NCBI GenBank assembly: GCA_016617855.1
Contig: JAECUM010001753.1
Span: 36,566-100,565 of the forward strand
Length of the DNA: 64,000 bases
Source: Megalonaias nervosa
Taxonomy: Eukaryota > Mollusca > Bivalvia > Unionida > Unionidae
Direction: 5' to 3'
Within the stretch, counting starts at the first letter, position 1, and each line of letters opens with the position of its first letter. Under the pieces are notes generated by a model. That model was not told the DNA's origin and did not search any database. It was given only the letters and a program-made list of their open reading frames with translations. Positions 25,681-37,162 of the stretch are shown one piece after another. The position numbers were made by a program, and so were the translations under genes.

Positions 25681-26240
25681 CCACTGAATAACTATTTCAG
25701 TTGTTCTTCTCGATGCTGCAAGCGGGAGATTCAGCAAATCCTTTAAACTGTCGGGATCCTTAGTAACATAACGAACATCAGCTGTAGGGACCAATATTAA
25801 CATAAAGAACATTCACTCTTAGGACCCATAGTAACATAAATAACATCAACTGTAGGGACCAATATTAACATAAAGAAAAATAACCGTTGAGACCCATTAG
25901 TAACATAAAGAAAATTAAATGTTGGGACCTGTAGTACCATAAAGAACCACCTAATAGTTGTTTAAGTTGTTCCTCTGGATGTTGCAAGCGGAATAACTGT
26001 CGGATCCTATAGTAACCTAACGAATATCAACTGTAGGGACCCATATTAACATAAAGAATATTAAATATAGCGACCCATAATTACATAATAAAACATTAAC
26101 TGTTGGGACCTATAATAACATAAAGAACATTGACTATAGGGATCCATAGAAACATAAAGAACATCAGCTGTTGGAACCCATAGTAACATAAACATTAACT
26201 GGGGGACCTATGGTAACATAAAGTATATTAACTGTTGATT
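25681..26240. repeat. Minisatellite, unit about 34 bp, with a larger-scale duplication
   Basis: About 13 imperfect units built on AGTAACATAAAGAACATCAA followed by CTGTAGGGACC. A non-repeat block of about 70 bp at 25681-25760 (ATGCTGCAAGCGGGA, CTGTCGGGATCC) recurs at about 25938-26010. So array plus flank was duplicated as a larger unit. Confidence 0.8.
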
Positions 26241-26324
26241 CTGTTAATCCTCAGAGCATTTGCAATCATAATCTACATTGTATGGTTTGAAATAATGTAT
26301 TCAGAGTCACTATGAACATCATAC

Positions 26325-26329
26325 ATTTA

Positions 26330-26365
<36 letters not shown>

Positions 26366-26765
26366 CTTTACTACTACAACCCCCACCACTATCACCATCA
26401 CCACTACCACTTCTACTACCATTACAACTACCACTATTAAATCTAGTAACACTACTACTGCTACTAAATTTACCGCTACTACTACCTCTACTACCAAGAC
26501 CACAACTACTATTACTATAACTACTGCCGCTATGGCTATCATTAAAACCACTACTACTGCCACTACTGCTGCTACTACCACAACTATTACCATTACAACA
26601 ATTACCACTACTACTACTATTACTACCACTACAATTACAATTACTACTACCACAACAGCTACAACTACTACTACTACGGCTACTACTAATACCACTACTG
26701 CCACTACAGTTACCATTACTGCTACTACTACTACCACTACTGATAGTACTAGCAGTACTAGCACG
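26325..26765. repeat. Imperfect (ACT)n trinucleotide array, about 440 bp
   Basis: ACT/ACC/ACA triplets throughout, purest at the left end. Since the period is three, several frames stay open: a Ser/Gly/Asn-rich and a Val-rich frame on minus and a Thr-rich frame on plus. They lack any non-repeat domain and I do not regard them as genes. Confidence 0.95.
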
Positions 26766-26899
26766 CTTTGAGAACCAAGTCTGTTCAATAGTACGTAGAG
26801 GAAAGACCTTCATTCTCCTGCAAAGAGCAAAAACCATAGTTAAATCTTCCAATATCCAACATCAAAATATACGAGGCATATTACGACAAAACCTTTCAT

Positions 26900-27895
26900 G
26901 CAGGTTTTAACTTTCCGGAGACTGATCAGGCAGATATGTACTATCGGACCTAACTTATCAACTACGATCAGGCAGATATGCACTATCGGACCTAAGATGT
27001 CCGATAGTACAATCGAGAAGATATGCACTATCGATTCTTACTGATCAGGGCTATGATCAAGCAGATGTGCACTAAGGAATAGAATTTATCAGGGAATATG
27101 ATCAGGCAGATATGCACTGTCGGATCTTACTGATCAAGGACAATGATGAGGCAGATATGCACTAACAGATCTAACAGATCGGAACTATCCCCATGCAGAT
27201 ATGCACTAACAGATCTAGCAAATCGGGGTCTATCCTCAGGCAGATATGCACTATCGGATCTAACAGATCGGGGTCTGTCCTCAGGCAAGTATGCACTAGC
27301 GGATCTAACAAATCGGGGACTGTCCTCATTCAGATATGCTCTAACCGATCTAACAGATCGGGGACTGTCCTCAGGCAAATGTGCGCTATCGGATTCTAAC
27401 AGATCGGAGATTGTCCTCATTCAGATATGCACTATCGGATCTAACAGATCGGGGTCTGTCCTCAGGCAAGTATGCACTAGCCGATCTAACAAATCGGGGA
27501 CTGTCCTCATTCAGATATGCTCTAACCGATCTAACAGATCGGGGACTGTCCTCATTCAGATATGCTCTAACCGATCTAACAGATCGGGGACTGTCCTCAG
27601 GCAAATATGCACTATCGGATTCTAACAGATCGGAGATTGTCCTCATTCAGATATGCACTATCGGATCTAACAGATCGGGGTCTGTCCTCAGGCAAGTATG
27701 CACTAGCCGATCTAACAAATCGGGGACTGTCCTCATTCAGATATGCTCTAACCGATCTAACAGATCGGGGACTGTCCTCAGGAAATATATGCACTAGCGG
27801 ATTCTAACAGATCGGGGACTATCCTCATTCAGATATGCACCATCGGATCTAACAGATCAGGGGCTATCCTCGGGCAGGTATGCGTTATCGGATCG
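26900..27895. repeat. Minisatellite, unit 45 bp, with internal dyad and higher-order structure
   Basis: About 22 units, each with CAGATATGCACTATCGGATC, TAACAGATCGGGG and TGTCCTCAGG in order. Many units contain the 17-bp dyad CCGATCTAACAGATCGG or a one-base variant (7-bp arms, 3-base loop). Units of several types alternate. The block marked by AGATCGGAGATTG recurs 226 bp apart (27401 and 27627), close to five units, and the right half is the most uniform. The 45-bp period is a multiple of three, so frames of 60-160 aa stay open on both strands with a 15-residue repeat; none has a plausible start context or a non-repeat domain. Confidence 0.95.
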
Positions 27896-28603
27896 TTCAT
27901 ATAAAGATACCCCCCAAAAATGTATGTACTGTTCATTGAATAGTGTAGTGTAACAGTCAATATTGAGGTTGACAAATGTTTGTCAACAATATGCATGTAT
28001 ACCTAAGAGTTCCTTCTTGTCAACACAAAAAAGTGGTCGAAGCATAAAATATGATGGCTACGATATACTGTTAAATCTGAAATGAATTTTCATGTAGGAT
28101 ATAATTTACGTGTTTTATTATATACAAAATGAACATCCGCGATAGTAATGCTTCCACAAAAACTGTATGGTTGAGCTGTGTAGAGGTGGAACAATTATTC
28201 CCCTGTGAGGGATGGAGTGATGCTATTCCCCACCTGTTATGCTACTTTGGTTATCGTTATCCATGAGACGATCAACCACGGCATTATTACCCGGATCGAG
28301 TAACTAATAACATAAAATATGAAATTGTTATATGCAATAACAAAGATCTGAGCAAAGATATAGAAGAAAACAACACGACCCCGTATGTAAAATATAACAA
28401 TTTAATCAATTACATAAACTAAATGAAATCGATCATGACATTTGAATTATACACTTTCTCTTAGAAATAAAATTAAAAAATTTATGCTAAATGCAATTAG
28501 CCGTTCTACTGTACCGATAAAACGAATTTCATAATAAAATAGAGTGACGGATAGCACTCACATTGCCGGCATATCAGCATAACCTGATTGCTTCTGGTTC
28601 TTT

Positions 28604-28608
<5 letters not shown>
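27896..28608. other. Non-coding DNA
   Basis: AT-rich with no supported feature. Confidence 0.5.

Positions 28609-28699
<91 letters not shown>
28609..28699. repeat. (CT)n microsatellite
   Basis: About 90 bp of uninterrupted CT. The Leu/Ser and Arg/Glu frames across it are artefacts. Confidence 0.95.
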
Positions 28700-28702
<3 letters not shown>

Positions 28703-30000
28703 TCATTAACTGTAACTTGGGTGTAGCCTGCACTCCTTCACAGTGTGTAGCACATTTTGGAGTCCCTTTGTGCCCTTTTGAGACCCGCTCTTTCTATGCA
28801 ACGGATCCCTCTTTGCGTGTTTCTCAACTTTCCAGACACTCGCCTATGGACAATTTTAAAAAAAAAATGCTTGTTATTTCCCGGAGCTATATTCAGGCTT
28901 CCCACACAAAACTTAGACTTACTAATTTCACGAGGGAAATTACTTGAAACCTTGAATTTCGTCTGGGAACATACACCCCCTTGCTTAGCTTAGCCAGTCA
29001 GGATTAACTTTCTCTGACGCCACAAATTTAACGCGCCCATTGAAGCTAGAATAATTCTCTCTCTTCCGCCAAAATTAAAAACTGGTCTTGAAAATCTCAT
29101 TTTATGACACTTATTGCAAATAGTCCCAAAATTGTCTCTGGATTGTCTTTATTTTTGCCATTTCCTCTACTTGACACTAAGTTGTTGAACTTTTATCCTT
29201 GCAAGTACTAATTAAAATCCAATACCCCAAACAAGGCATATCCCATCATTTGCAGGCAGCAATTTATTGCGAGCCTAGCCCATACGTCAAAGTTAATTGT
29301 TACTTGTCACGCTGACCACGACAAAATGTGCTGTGGAAAAAAAAATCTACAAATATTTTGCACGATTACACCCCCAGAGAATTGTTCCGGCTATACCCAA
29401 AGAACCGAAAGTCAATCCTTACCAATGTGTATCGTTTAACAGTAAATTATTAAATATTTTAACATAAAAATTAGTATAGAGTTTAACAGTAACTAAATAT
29501 ACAGCTTTCCAGTAAACGTATTTTAATCACATACAAAGTTACAATATGAAAAAAATATATTTCTGCATACACGTGTATATTCTTTGTAATTAAGTTATTT
29601 CTAGGAACGTTCAGTAATTTAAGCGATGCATACCTAATACATAGTGCTGAGGTATTATTTGATTACATGATAGGTGCCGAATGTTCTTTTAATCTTTTGC
29701 TTTTAATGTTACTGCAACATTTTGTTCTAAGACCACACCTTCCCACAATTTGAGACTTCCAAATTTCTGCCCATTAAATGCTACATTGCAAGCACGGAAA
29801 CTTCGAGAAATCTCCAACTATTCGTGAACTACATGTACGTAATACAATAAGTCTAGAAAACGGCGTAGCTCCACTATTTCAAATTTTTTGTTTTTATTAT
29901 GTTTTCTTTCTTTAAACTATGAATGGAACAGAAACATGTCACAACCACGGTTATCTATGTCACTACTATTTTGAATGGTATCTTTATATTAAGCATTATT
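28700..30000. other. Non-coding DNA
   Basis: 28700-29060 is less AT-rich than the rest and could be an old insertion, but neither 119 aa nor 78 aa frames there are recognisable. A run of A lies at about 28858-28867. Confidence 0.45.
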
Positions 30001-30002
30001 GT

Positions 30003-30215
30003 TTAATGAATAGTTGTCTTGAAGGTCTCTGGACCCTTTATCACATTCATGATCGATGTTTGAGTGCATGAACTACAAAAATTCATCACACTTTCTTCAG
30101 ATCCACAAATAATCTGTATTTCTAGTCTGCAAGTATTGGCGCTCTTACAGAAAGATCTAAACGTACAAGGTGTACATGTGTAGCAAACCATCTCAGTATC
30201 TGAGGAACTTTTGTA
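30003..30215 (-). other. Possible small Cys-rich coding exon (weak)
   Basis: On the minus strand a frame opens after TTCCTCAG (a possible 3' splice site at about 30202-30209) and runs to a stop at 30003. It encodes about 65 residues with nine Cys, spaced as in CYTCTPC, FCKSANTC and FCSSC. Cys-rich modules of this size are common in secreted animal proteins. The spacing is not clearly that of any one family, there is no matching second exon in view, and the acceptor is only moderate. It may be chance. Confidence 0.2.
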
Positions 30216-30469
30216 TCAGTATGAAAATCTCTAATTTATGTTCATGACACAGAAATGCTTGCAATTTTAGAATGAGAAACAACTTATTGACATGTAGCAA
30301 ATACATTTGGCTTTGTTTCTTTGCATTAAGGTGCATAATTTTAATCTCTCATTGCTTTTGTATTTAATACATTGGAGAAAAACTTCTAAATCCTTTTCTT
30401 GTTGAACCTCTCAGAGACTATTTAATCTTTGAAACTTTTTTAACAGTTTGCATATGAGAAAATTGCCTG

Positions 30470-30655
30470 CAAATAATGATAATAATGGTGTTTGTGGAAA
30501 TGATGGTGGTGTTTGTGATGTTGACAATGATAATGATTATTTTGTCTTTGGTGATGGTGTTAATGACGTTAATCATGATGATCTTTTACAATAATTTTGC
30601 ATGATGCTTCAAAAAGGCAGAAGAGATGATGATGTGAATGATGATGATGAAATAC
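30470..30655. repeat. Low-complexity GAT/GTT-rich stretch
   Basis: An interrupted trinucleotide-like region rich in GATGATG and GGTGTTTGTG words, probably an old microsatellite. Confidence 0.7.
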
Positions 30656-32159
30656 AAAAGTAAAAGGGAGTATCAGCAATGTTCATTCATACTATAGTAA
30701 AATTGTAATTGCGTTTGAATATATTTAAACACTCAAGGTAGTCTTGGAAACCATGCTCTAAGCAATGCACCAGTCTTTTAGGATGGGAAATATATAATTT
30801 GTGGAGATTGTTCTATCGTATAAATTCTAAACCCATTAGAACATCTGGCTAATATTGGCTATTCATGTTTTACTTTTGACTTTATCTGACATTGTCGACG
30901 TGATAATATGTATGAACATACAGAACATGCTATGCTAAAGATGGTGATGATCATAACTTCTATTTAAGGTCTACAAGAACGATTAAGTGCCATTCAAACT
31001 GTAACTTTCGAAACACCTGCTGTGACATTCAAGGGTTACTTTAATACGACAAATTACAGGTTTGAAGAATAAGGTTAACTACAGGGTCATTCCTGAGTCG
31101 AAAATAACAGTCGAGATTCAGACAGACGTACATTCACTATGTTATTTAAAGCCATATCTTAAATACTCAGAGAGAAAGGTTTGATTGTTACCAGCTGACA
31201 GCTGATGTAGCCATCGACTGATTTCTGTCGACAACGTACATAACTAAAGCCGGTCGAAGGCAGTGTTAGCATATTTCATGTATATTCTGTTACAAGGCAC
31301 TGGACATGGGACTGAATGAAGTAGATTCTAAAATAATGACATACGAATATAATATTACAAGAGCTGATGATGTTTCTCAAACATGTGCCTGTTGATAAAA
31401 ATTTAAATGAAAAGCCGACTATGAAGTATCTTTATGTTCATAATTTGTTAAATTTGAGAATTTATTATATTATTCCTCTAAGCTATGCAGTTCACACGAT
31501 CAGGTCAGCTGGTGTTGTTGAGGCATGAATTTCAATGAAACTGTTTACAAAGGTTTTACTGAAAAGAGTGACGATTCCGTCAGGGGTAATCCCCACAGAT
31601 GCAGTTGTTCATATGGCAGAATACACAGTATTCCAGGCTTTGAATATTTTTATGAACGGATGATTATAGATGCATAAATAGCACTCACAATCAAAGTGGT
31701 ATGCCGATGCCAGTCTGCATTCGAATATTCGTGTTAGGCAGCGTAATGAATTTTCTTGACTCTCCCACATGTTGGCTTAACTAGGGAACTATTGAGAGGG
31801 TTTACTCATATTCCAGTCTTATCCTGATATCCGGATAATTCTATGAAGGGGCAATGGACTACATTCAAACATACGTAACCACTGCTACGCGTTTAGTGTG
31901 ATAGTACCCCGCTTTTGCCCAGTGTCAATTCGGCTACCATTTAGAAAGATGGCCACCATATTGCTAATATAATAGCAAAACAAAGTTATTCAAAAGGCAG
32001 GGCAAGGAAAATTCCCACTGTCGCAGCCAATCATTAAAGGGAGTAACGCGCGAAAATTTCATGGACTTATTTGGACCAATCAGATTGACAGAAACGGATA
32101 TGTTAACCTATTGAACATATCAAAAAATAGTAAACTGCAAATACTGTAATGAACATTTA
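30656..32159. other. Non-coding DNA
   Basis: No supported feature. It leads up to the long-TIR element. Confidence 0.5.
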
Positions 32160-32166
32160 CCAGCTA

Positions 32167-32683
32167 TCATCTTCGCTAGCCAAGGTTCCGATATCTTAAC
32201 TCTATCTACACCTTAGCTGATCGATTAGATGTTTCACTTCTTCAGGTTTGTGAACTTCATTGGAAGCTGCCGCATCTAATCAATATCAACTGATTCAAAT
32301 TTGAACACGGCTCCTACATGATCGAGAGAAGGGGAGCACATAATTGGAACGGACCCATTAATAAGCAATTCTTCACTGCCGGTCCATGTTTGTACAAATA
32401 CATCCTTTCCATCAAATAGACCAGTTATGGCTTCTATCTGGTATTTAGTCATAATATCGAAGTTAAACTTACAAGGCATCCTTTTGAAGTCAATTGCCTA
32501 TAACATTTGCGGCCGATGTACACAGCACCGCTGTTGCACGCTATTGGTTCGGTGGGGTTACCTTGTAAGGGAGGCAACTATGAGATACAATATATGTCAC
32601 GATTACAAAGCATTGAAATATCTGATCGATCCGCCAAGGTGTATATCGGATTAACATATTAGTACCTTGGCTAGCGAAGATGA
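32167..32683. mobile_element. 517-bp non-autonomous DNA transposon with long TIRs
   Basis: The ends carry a perfect 20-bp inverted repeat TCATCTTCGCTAGCCAAGGT (32167-32186 and, inverted, 32664-32683). The similarity continues inward at about 80-85% for a total of about 70 bp per arm (to about 32237 and from about 32613). The flanks are CCAGCTA before and CCAACTA after, a probable 7-bp target-site duplication with one mismatch. No transposase is encoded. The interior carries a helicase-like fragment on the minus strand. Long TIRs with captured gene sequence recall Pack-MULE or other Pack-TIR elements, but the duplication size does not fix the superfamily. Confidence 0.75.
32276..32503 (-). pseudogene. 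RecQ/DEAD-like helicase fragment captured in a TIR element
   Basis: The minus-strand frame from a Met at 32479 to a stop at 32276 contains KYQIEAITGLFDGKDVFVQ followed by TWTGS. This matches the start of RecQ-type and related superfamily-2 helicase domains: Q-x-E-A-I...G-K/R-D-V-x-V-x-x-P/G-T-G-S-G-K-S, the Walker A region. The Walker A lysine is lost (GSEEL in place of GSGKS). About 10 residues later PIMCSPSLDHV resembles the next helicase block (VVSPLxxLMxDQV), so roughly 20 residues appear to be deleted between them. The fragment is non-functional as a helicase. The family assignment is by motif pattern over about 60 residues. Confidence 0.45.
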
Positions 32684-32786
32684 CCAACTATATGATAAAC
32701 GGATTATTGGAAACGCGTTGTTGAGAGCTCGTAAACTGTGGGGATTTGGCATGGGAGTGCGATGATAGTCGTGTGTTGAATATGTT

Positions 32787-32860
32787 TGTATGTATGTATG
32801 TTTGTATTTATGTATGTATGTATGTATGTATGTATGTATGTATGTATGTATGTATGTATG
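32787..32860. repeat. (TATG)n microsatellite
   Basis: About 74 bp of tetranucleotide repeats with one interruption (TTTGTATT). Confidence 0.95.
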
Positions 32861-33380
32861 CGTTATGATGATATTATGCGAGTATTATAGTGACACATGT
32901 ATCTTGAAAAGATGTAGAACATATGTGACCCAGTGTCAGCTTTCTTGCAGCCAGGCTGGATGTTTATTTGAATTATAATGTCAAAGCCATTCTAGTTAAC
33001 ACGAAATGGACTCTGGGGACATTGAAGCTCATGCAGGCAAATGAGTAATATCTTAATAATTTGTCCCCCAGCTAAAACAAGTACCTTATCCTTTATCGGG
33101 TATTCTGGGGTGTAGAATCAGACAAGTCGCATTAAAGAAATTTACACAAGCCGGAAAGACCAAATTCACAAATATATCCATATCTTTAATTATTGCACAA
33201 TAATAGCTCAAAAAGTCACACCATAGCCTTAAGTTCAGAAATTTACCAGGGGCCAATTTACGAAAATGACCCCTGCCACCTAAAGAATGTAGGACGTTAT
33301 ACGAAATCATTGGTTGAAATTTAAACGATTCTATGAAATACATTGCAGGATAATCAGTATTCGCTTTACAAGGTCGAGAA

Positions 33381-33430
33381 GTATGTATGTATGTATGTAT
33401 GTATGTATGTATGTATGTATGTATGTATGT
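33381..33430. repeat. (GTAT)n microsatellite
   Basis: 50 bp of perfect tetranucleotide repeats, the same motif as at 32787 and 52031. Confidence 0.95.
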
Positions 33431-34962
33431 TAAATATATGATGTTAAATGCGCAGAAAGGCCTGCTTTTGCATGAATACAAGGGAGAGACGGGTTCACCC
33501 TATAATCACACTAAGTTTAATAATTCACTCAAGGATCACGAAATTGGTTGCGTTTATGTAATACATTTATGTTACTGTACCCGTTGTGTGTGCATTAGGT
33601 CAGAGATTCTCATCTTTATTGCCTGCAATAAAATATCGTGCAAAAGAACGTACGAATGGCACAGCTCTAAACCTGCCAAGTCCTTGAGATAAAGGTATCT
33701 AGACAAATAATGATTTAGACTTTAATTCTCCACAGCGTTTAATGGCAAGGAAAGCCGCCAATGCTAAAAATACTCCTTCTGCATTCCCGGGATAATTTCT
33801 GAGAAACAAGATAGTCTAACGCAACTAGTTTTCTTCGGAAATATCCGTGAAAGGAAAACAATAATTAAATGATTTCAAATTTGGATATTCAAACTTCTGT
33901 CTAGACTAAATCGATACTGATAATATTATATCGTGATTGGAATGGTACGTATTCGTCATCTATCTTTATACACTCATTCGGAAACTTGACTTGAGGTATG
34001 GAGTAGCAACGCACAAAGAAAAATCATGACCAACTGCGACTGTTCGTGCGGATACAATGTCAGATAAAAATGAAATATTTAGTGGGACGTTTTAAATACT
34101 CATTAATCGTTATATTATGAATGTTTCGATTGCAAGTGCACTAACAAGAATCGTTGTTAACTTTCCAGCGCGCATCGATTGTAATAGTGATTCATGATCA
34201 ATTAGAAAAAAGTGCAATAGGTCTGCAAGTTCTAGAAAGTGAAGATATATTAATTATATACACCTTCATAAATCAAATAGTAAATGCATCGTACAATTAA
34301 TCCCATTAAGACCATTAAAGACTATCTCCTTTAGTAGATGGACATTTGAGGAAGAGATGGAAACCATGATAAGCAAAACCAGAAAAAATATTGTTTCATT
34401 TATTAATTCACTGGAAAGATTATTTTATCAAAACATCGTCTGTTCTTTAAAGTTTCTTCTAATGTTCCTTTTCTACTAGTTTTCATTTGGCAATGGCGAC
34501 ACAGAATTTGCTTAGACTTTCTCACCCGTAAATAACTAATGGCGTAACTGATTTCCTGTAACGACAATCGCATTCCGTCTACATATCTCCAACACACTTT
34601 GAAAATGCCTTAGGGAAACTTGATCAAAAATACATTATTGGTTGGGTTTTTTCCGACATTTACTACCTTTGTTGATATTGGTATCTTTGGAGGAATATTT
34701 ATTTTTGCTGCTGGTCATATTGTGGGCAATCATATCTACAATCGATTAAATATTGCTACTTTATATAGGCTTGTGAAAGAAAGGAAATATTATGCAATGT
34801 ACCATGTTTCTTCTTCTCGGTGGAATAGCATAAACAGATCTCATTGTAACCTCGCTTTGCTTATGAATCTTTATGAATCTTTTCTGTAGGATAACAGCAA
34901 GGATGCGATGCATAATTGTTAGTTGAAGTAGATCATTTATTCACATATAAAAGGATAAATCT
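33431..34962. other. Non-coding DNA
   Basis: No supported gene. An 89-aa frame at 34620 has a hydrophobic middle (FVDIGIFGGIFIFAAGHIVG) that could pass for a membrane segment, but AT-rich DNA gives such frames by chance and there is no family match. Confidence 0.45.
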
Positions 34963-34971
34963 GGATCCCAG

Positions 34972-34975
<4 letters not shown>

Positions 34976-35017
<42 letters not shown>

Positions 35018-35322
35018 ATCAGGATTTTTAACGTAGCTTTAGCAATTCATTTGTCATGTTGCTACGCCACAGTGTGGCAGTTTATAGTGATGTCTATCTC
35101 TGGGGTATCATGCCGCAGGCATGTAGCATGATGTCCCACCCAGTCACATTATCCTGACATCAGGCCGACCAGTCCTAACACTAACCTCTCAATGCTGAAC
35201 TCCAAGCAAGGCAGCTGTTAGTGCCATTTTTATAAGTCTTTTGTATGACTCGGCCAAGGTTCTAACCCGCGACCTCCCGCATCTGAGGCGGACGCTCTAT
35301 CCACTAGGCCACCGAAACGGTC
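34976..35322 (-). mobile_element. tRNA-derived SINE, second copy, with (CA)n tail
   Basis: Reverse complement of the family at 14414-14729. The tRNA-like head is at the right, with a B-box-like GGTTAGAACC (plus-strand GGTTCTAACC at 35258-35267) and an A-box region with GCCTAGTGGATAGAGCG. The body (GTTAGTGTTAGGACTGGTCG, GGGACATCATGCTAC) and the LINE-like tail follow. On this strand the tail ends in (CA)n, seen as the GT run at 34976-35015. Imperfect direct repeats GGATCCCAGTTT (34963) and GGATCCGAGTTT (35323) flank it and are probably the target-site duplication. Confidence 0.9.
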
Positions 35323-35335
35323 GGATCCGAGTTTG

Positions 35336-37039
35336 TGCATCTTTGATGCTAGAAAACGATTGATATCAAATTCATATAACCAGTATGTGACTATTCATCA
35401 ACTGAGTAATGAATATGAACCTCCATAAGTATCAAAGAAAGAATGAAAACTCCAGATGAATACACCAATTTTATGATGGTATGAAGACTGCCACAAGGTC
35501 TTTATTATATTATGCTAATGTAATTACAACATCTATCTCTTGATGGCATAAAAAGGTAAGATTATATCGAGGGGCGCTGGTGAACTATAAAGACGCTTAT
35601 ATCCATATTAAAGATACTCGCTAACGTAAATGGCAGTATCTATCACTTTTCGCTGAGGCAATGTTTTAAATGACATAAAAGAATATGGCCCAGTTACCCG
35701 GATTTGTCATTGCCTTCCTGCATCCAACAAATTGTCCCTGATGTTGATTGTTTTTGCAAATTCTACCACCGTTCTTCATGCTAATTTTAAAACTCATACT
35801 GGTAACTCTTGTTCTCCTATTTCCTGCCCATTCAACCTTATACATTTAAAAACAAAAATTCCCACACTTCAAACCCTTTGGTCATGTATGTTTTCGGTTT
35901 GTTTCCATTTGTTTCGAAAATCGTAAAGGGAATTGTTCTTAAAAAATCATAGGAAGATAAAGGAAAATAAACCATTCCAAGTTAAAAGTAAATATGTTGT
36001 CCTGGAAGATGAAAGCTTAACGTTAAAATCTGCTTAAAGACCTTTAGGAAGCATAGAAAAATAAACAAAGTTAAAGCCCTTAAATTGCATATAAAAATGT
36101 GTTATATAAAGCACATTAGTTTATGAAGTCAAAGACTTGTTCTAATGGATTAAGCTGACATCATACAACGTTTGTCTCTCAGTTGGGAGTCGATAGAATG
36201 GACACCGGCGCGGAACACATTCTAGTCCAGGTTCACACTTGAGAAGATATGCATGGGTTAGGTAAGTCTTTACAAGCATGCAAAAAACAATGCCGCCTCG
36301 TCTTTGCGATTTTTTCCTCATGAATGATGTCATTCTCCAACGATCGGTTGGGTGTTTCGAAGCTTTTTTCTGTAGTTTTTGCTCCAAATAGTTTTTCATG
36401 TTTACAGAACATATCGATTGATATAATTCTTAAAGTTCCCATATATAATGATCCATTCAGAAACAGGTAACTGCTGGGCAGATTTGGCTGCTTTATCTGC
36501 GCTCTTATTACTCTTAATACATACGCGACTGGGTAGGCACTACAACTGGGTACCACGAGAAAAGTTGTATAGTGGTATACTGAGGTATTTTTGAACATAC
36601 AGCGAATCGTGCCAAGGTATATCGCAATTATATTAAGGACCAACAGCTTAAGGTTTAGGGCATAAACCTAGAATTTGCTTGTTTGTTCGTTTGTTTGGGG
36701 GATTTTTTGTGTCCTTCCCATTTCCGTCTCTCACATATTATCTTGAGGTAAAATAAAATAACATATCTAGGCTCGTAACAAAATCGTAGCTCCACAGTCC
36801 AGAAAAGTAAGTAGTCAATACCTTATAGTAGATAAATTTCCTTTGGGTATGTTAATTGTTATATAAGTTGTCATCTAAAAGCTGTACCTAAACTGGAATG
36901 ACTAAGCTCACACTAAGGCTGACACCTTCTTAAAGACATTGTACTGACATTTCAAAACTTGTTAATATACGAAATTCACGAAAAAAGAAGACATGCTTTT
37001 TAATATCATTAAATTCGTAACCAGATTACTCGAGGACTC
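35336..37039. other. Non-coding DNA
   Basis: No supported feature. The 136-aa minus frame at 36233-36643 and the overlapping 85-aa frame have no recognisable domain, signal or splice context. Confidence 0.5.
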
Positions 37040-37162
37040 AAGTACATTCCGTACTGACGGAAACGACCGAAGAAACCGGTACAGTGAAAACGTGCCGCGG
37101 TACGTACTACCGGAAATAAATACCGCCGTAAACCGGTAAAACGGTAATACCGCACACCTCTG
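37040..37162 (-). mobile_element. Possible hAT-type transposon end
   Basis: Read on minus from 37162, the sequence begins CAGAGGTGTGCGGTATTACC and continues with CCGGTTTACGG- and CCGGTA-rich words, far less AT-rich than its surroundings. CAGAGGTG is a frequent hAT terminus, and the CCGGTA-type repeats are common in subterminal regions. I found no matching opposite end, so this would be one end of a broken copy. Confidence 0.35.

Noticed and set aside
26319..26852. Ser-rich (177 aa), Val-rich (153 aa) and Thr-rich (79 aa) frames
   Set aside because: They are readings of an imperfect (ACT)n array; a period of three keeps several frames open at once, and no non-repeat domain is attached.
27127..27807. 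Long repeat-protein frames of 60-160 aa on both strands
   Set aside because: The 45-bp period is a multiple of three, so open frames follow from the repeat. There is no signal peptide, splice context or unique domain.
34620..34889. 89-aa frame with a hydrophobic segment
   Set aside because: AT-rich DNA often yields hydrophobic frames; no family match, splice site pair or start context supports it.
35050..35075. CTACGCCACAG resembling the hAT end seen at 856-907
   Set aside because: It lies inside the SINE body and aligns with the other SINE copy, so it is a chance variant of the SINE.
36233..36643. 136-aa minus-strand frame
   Set aside because: No domain, repeat or splice support, and the composition is like random AT-rich sequence.
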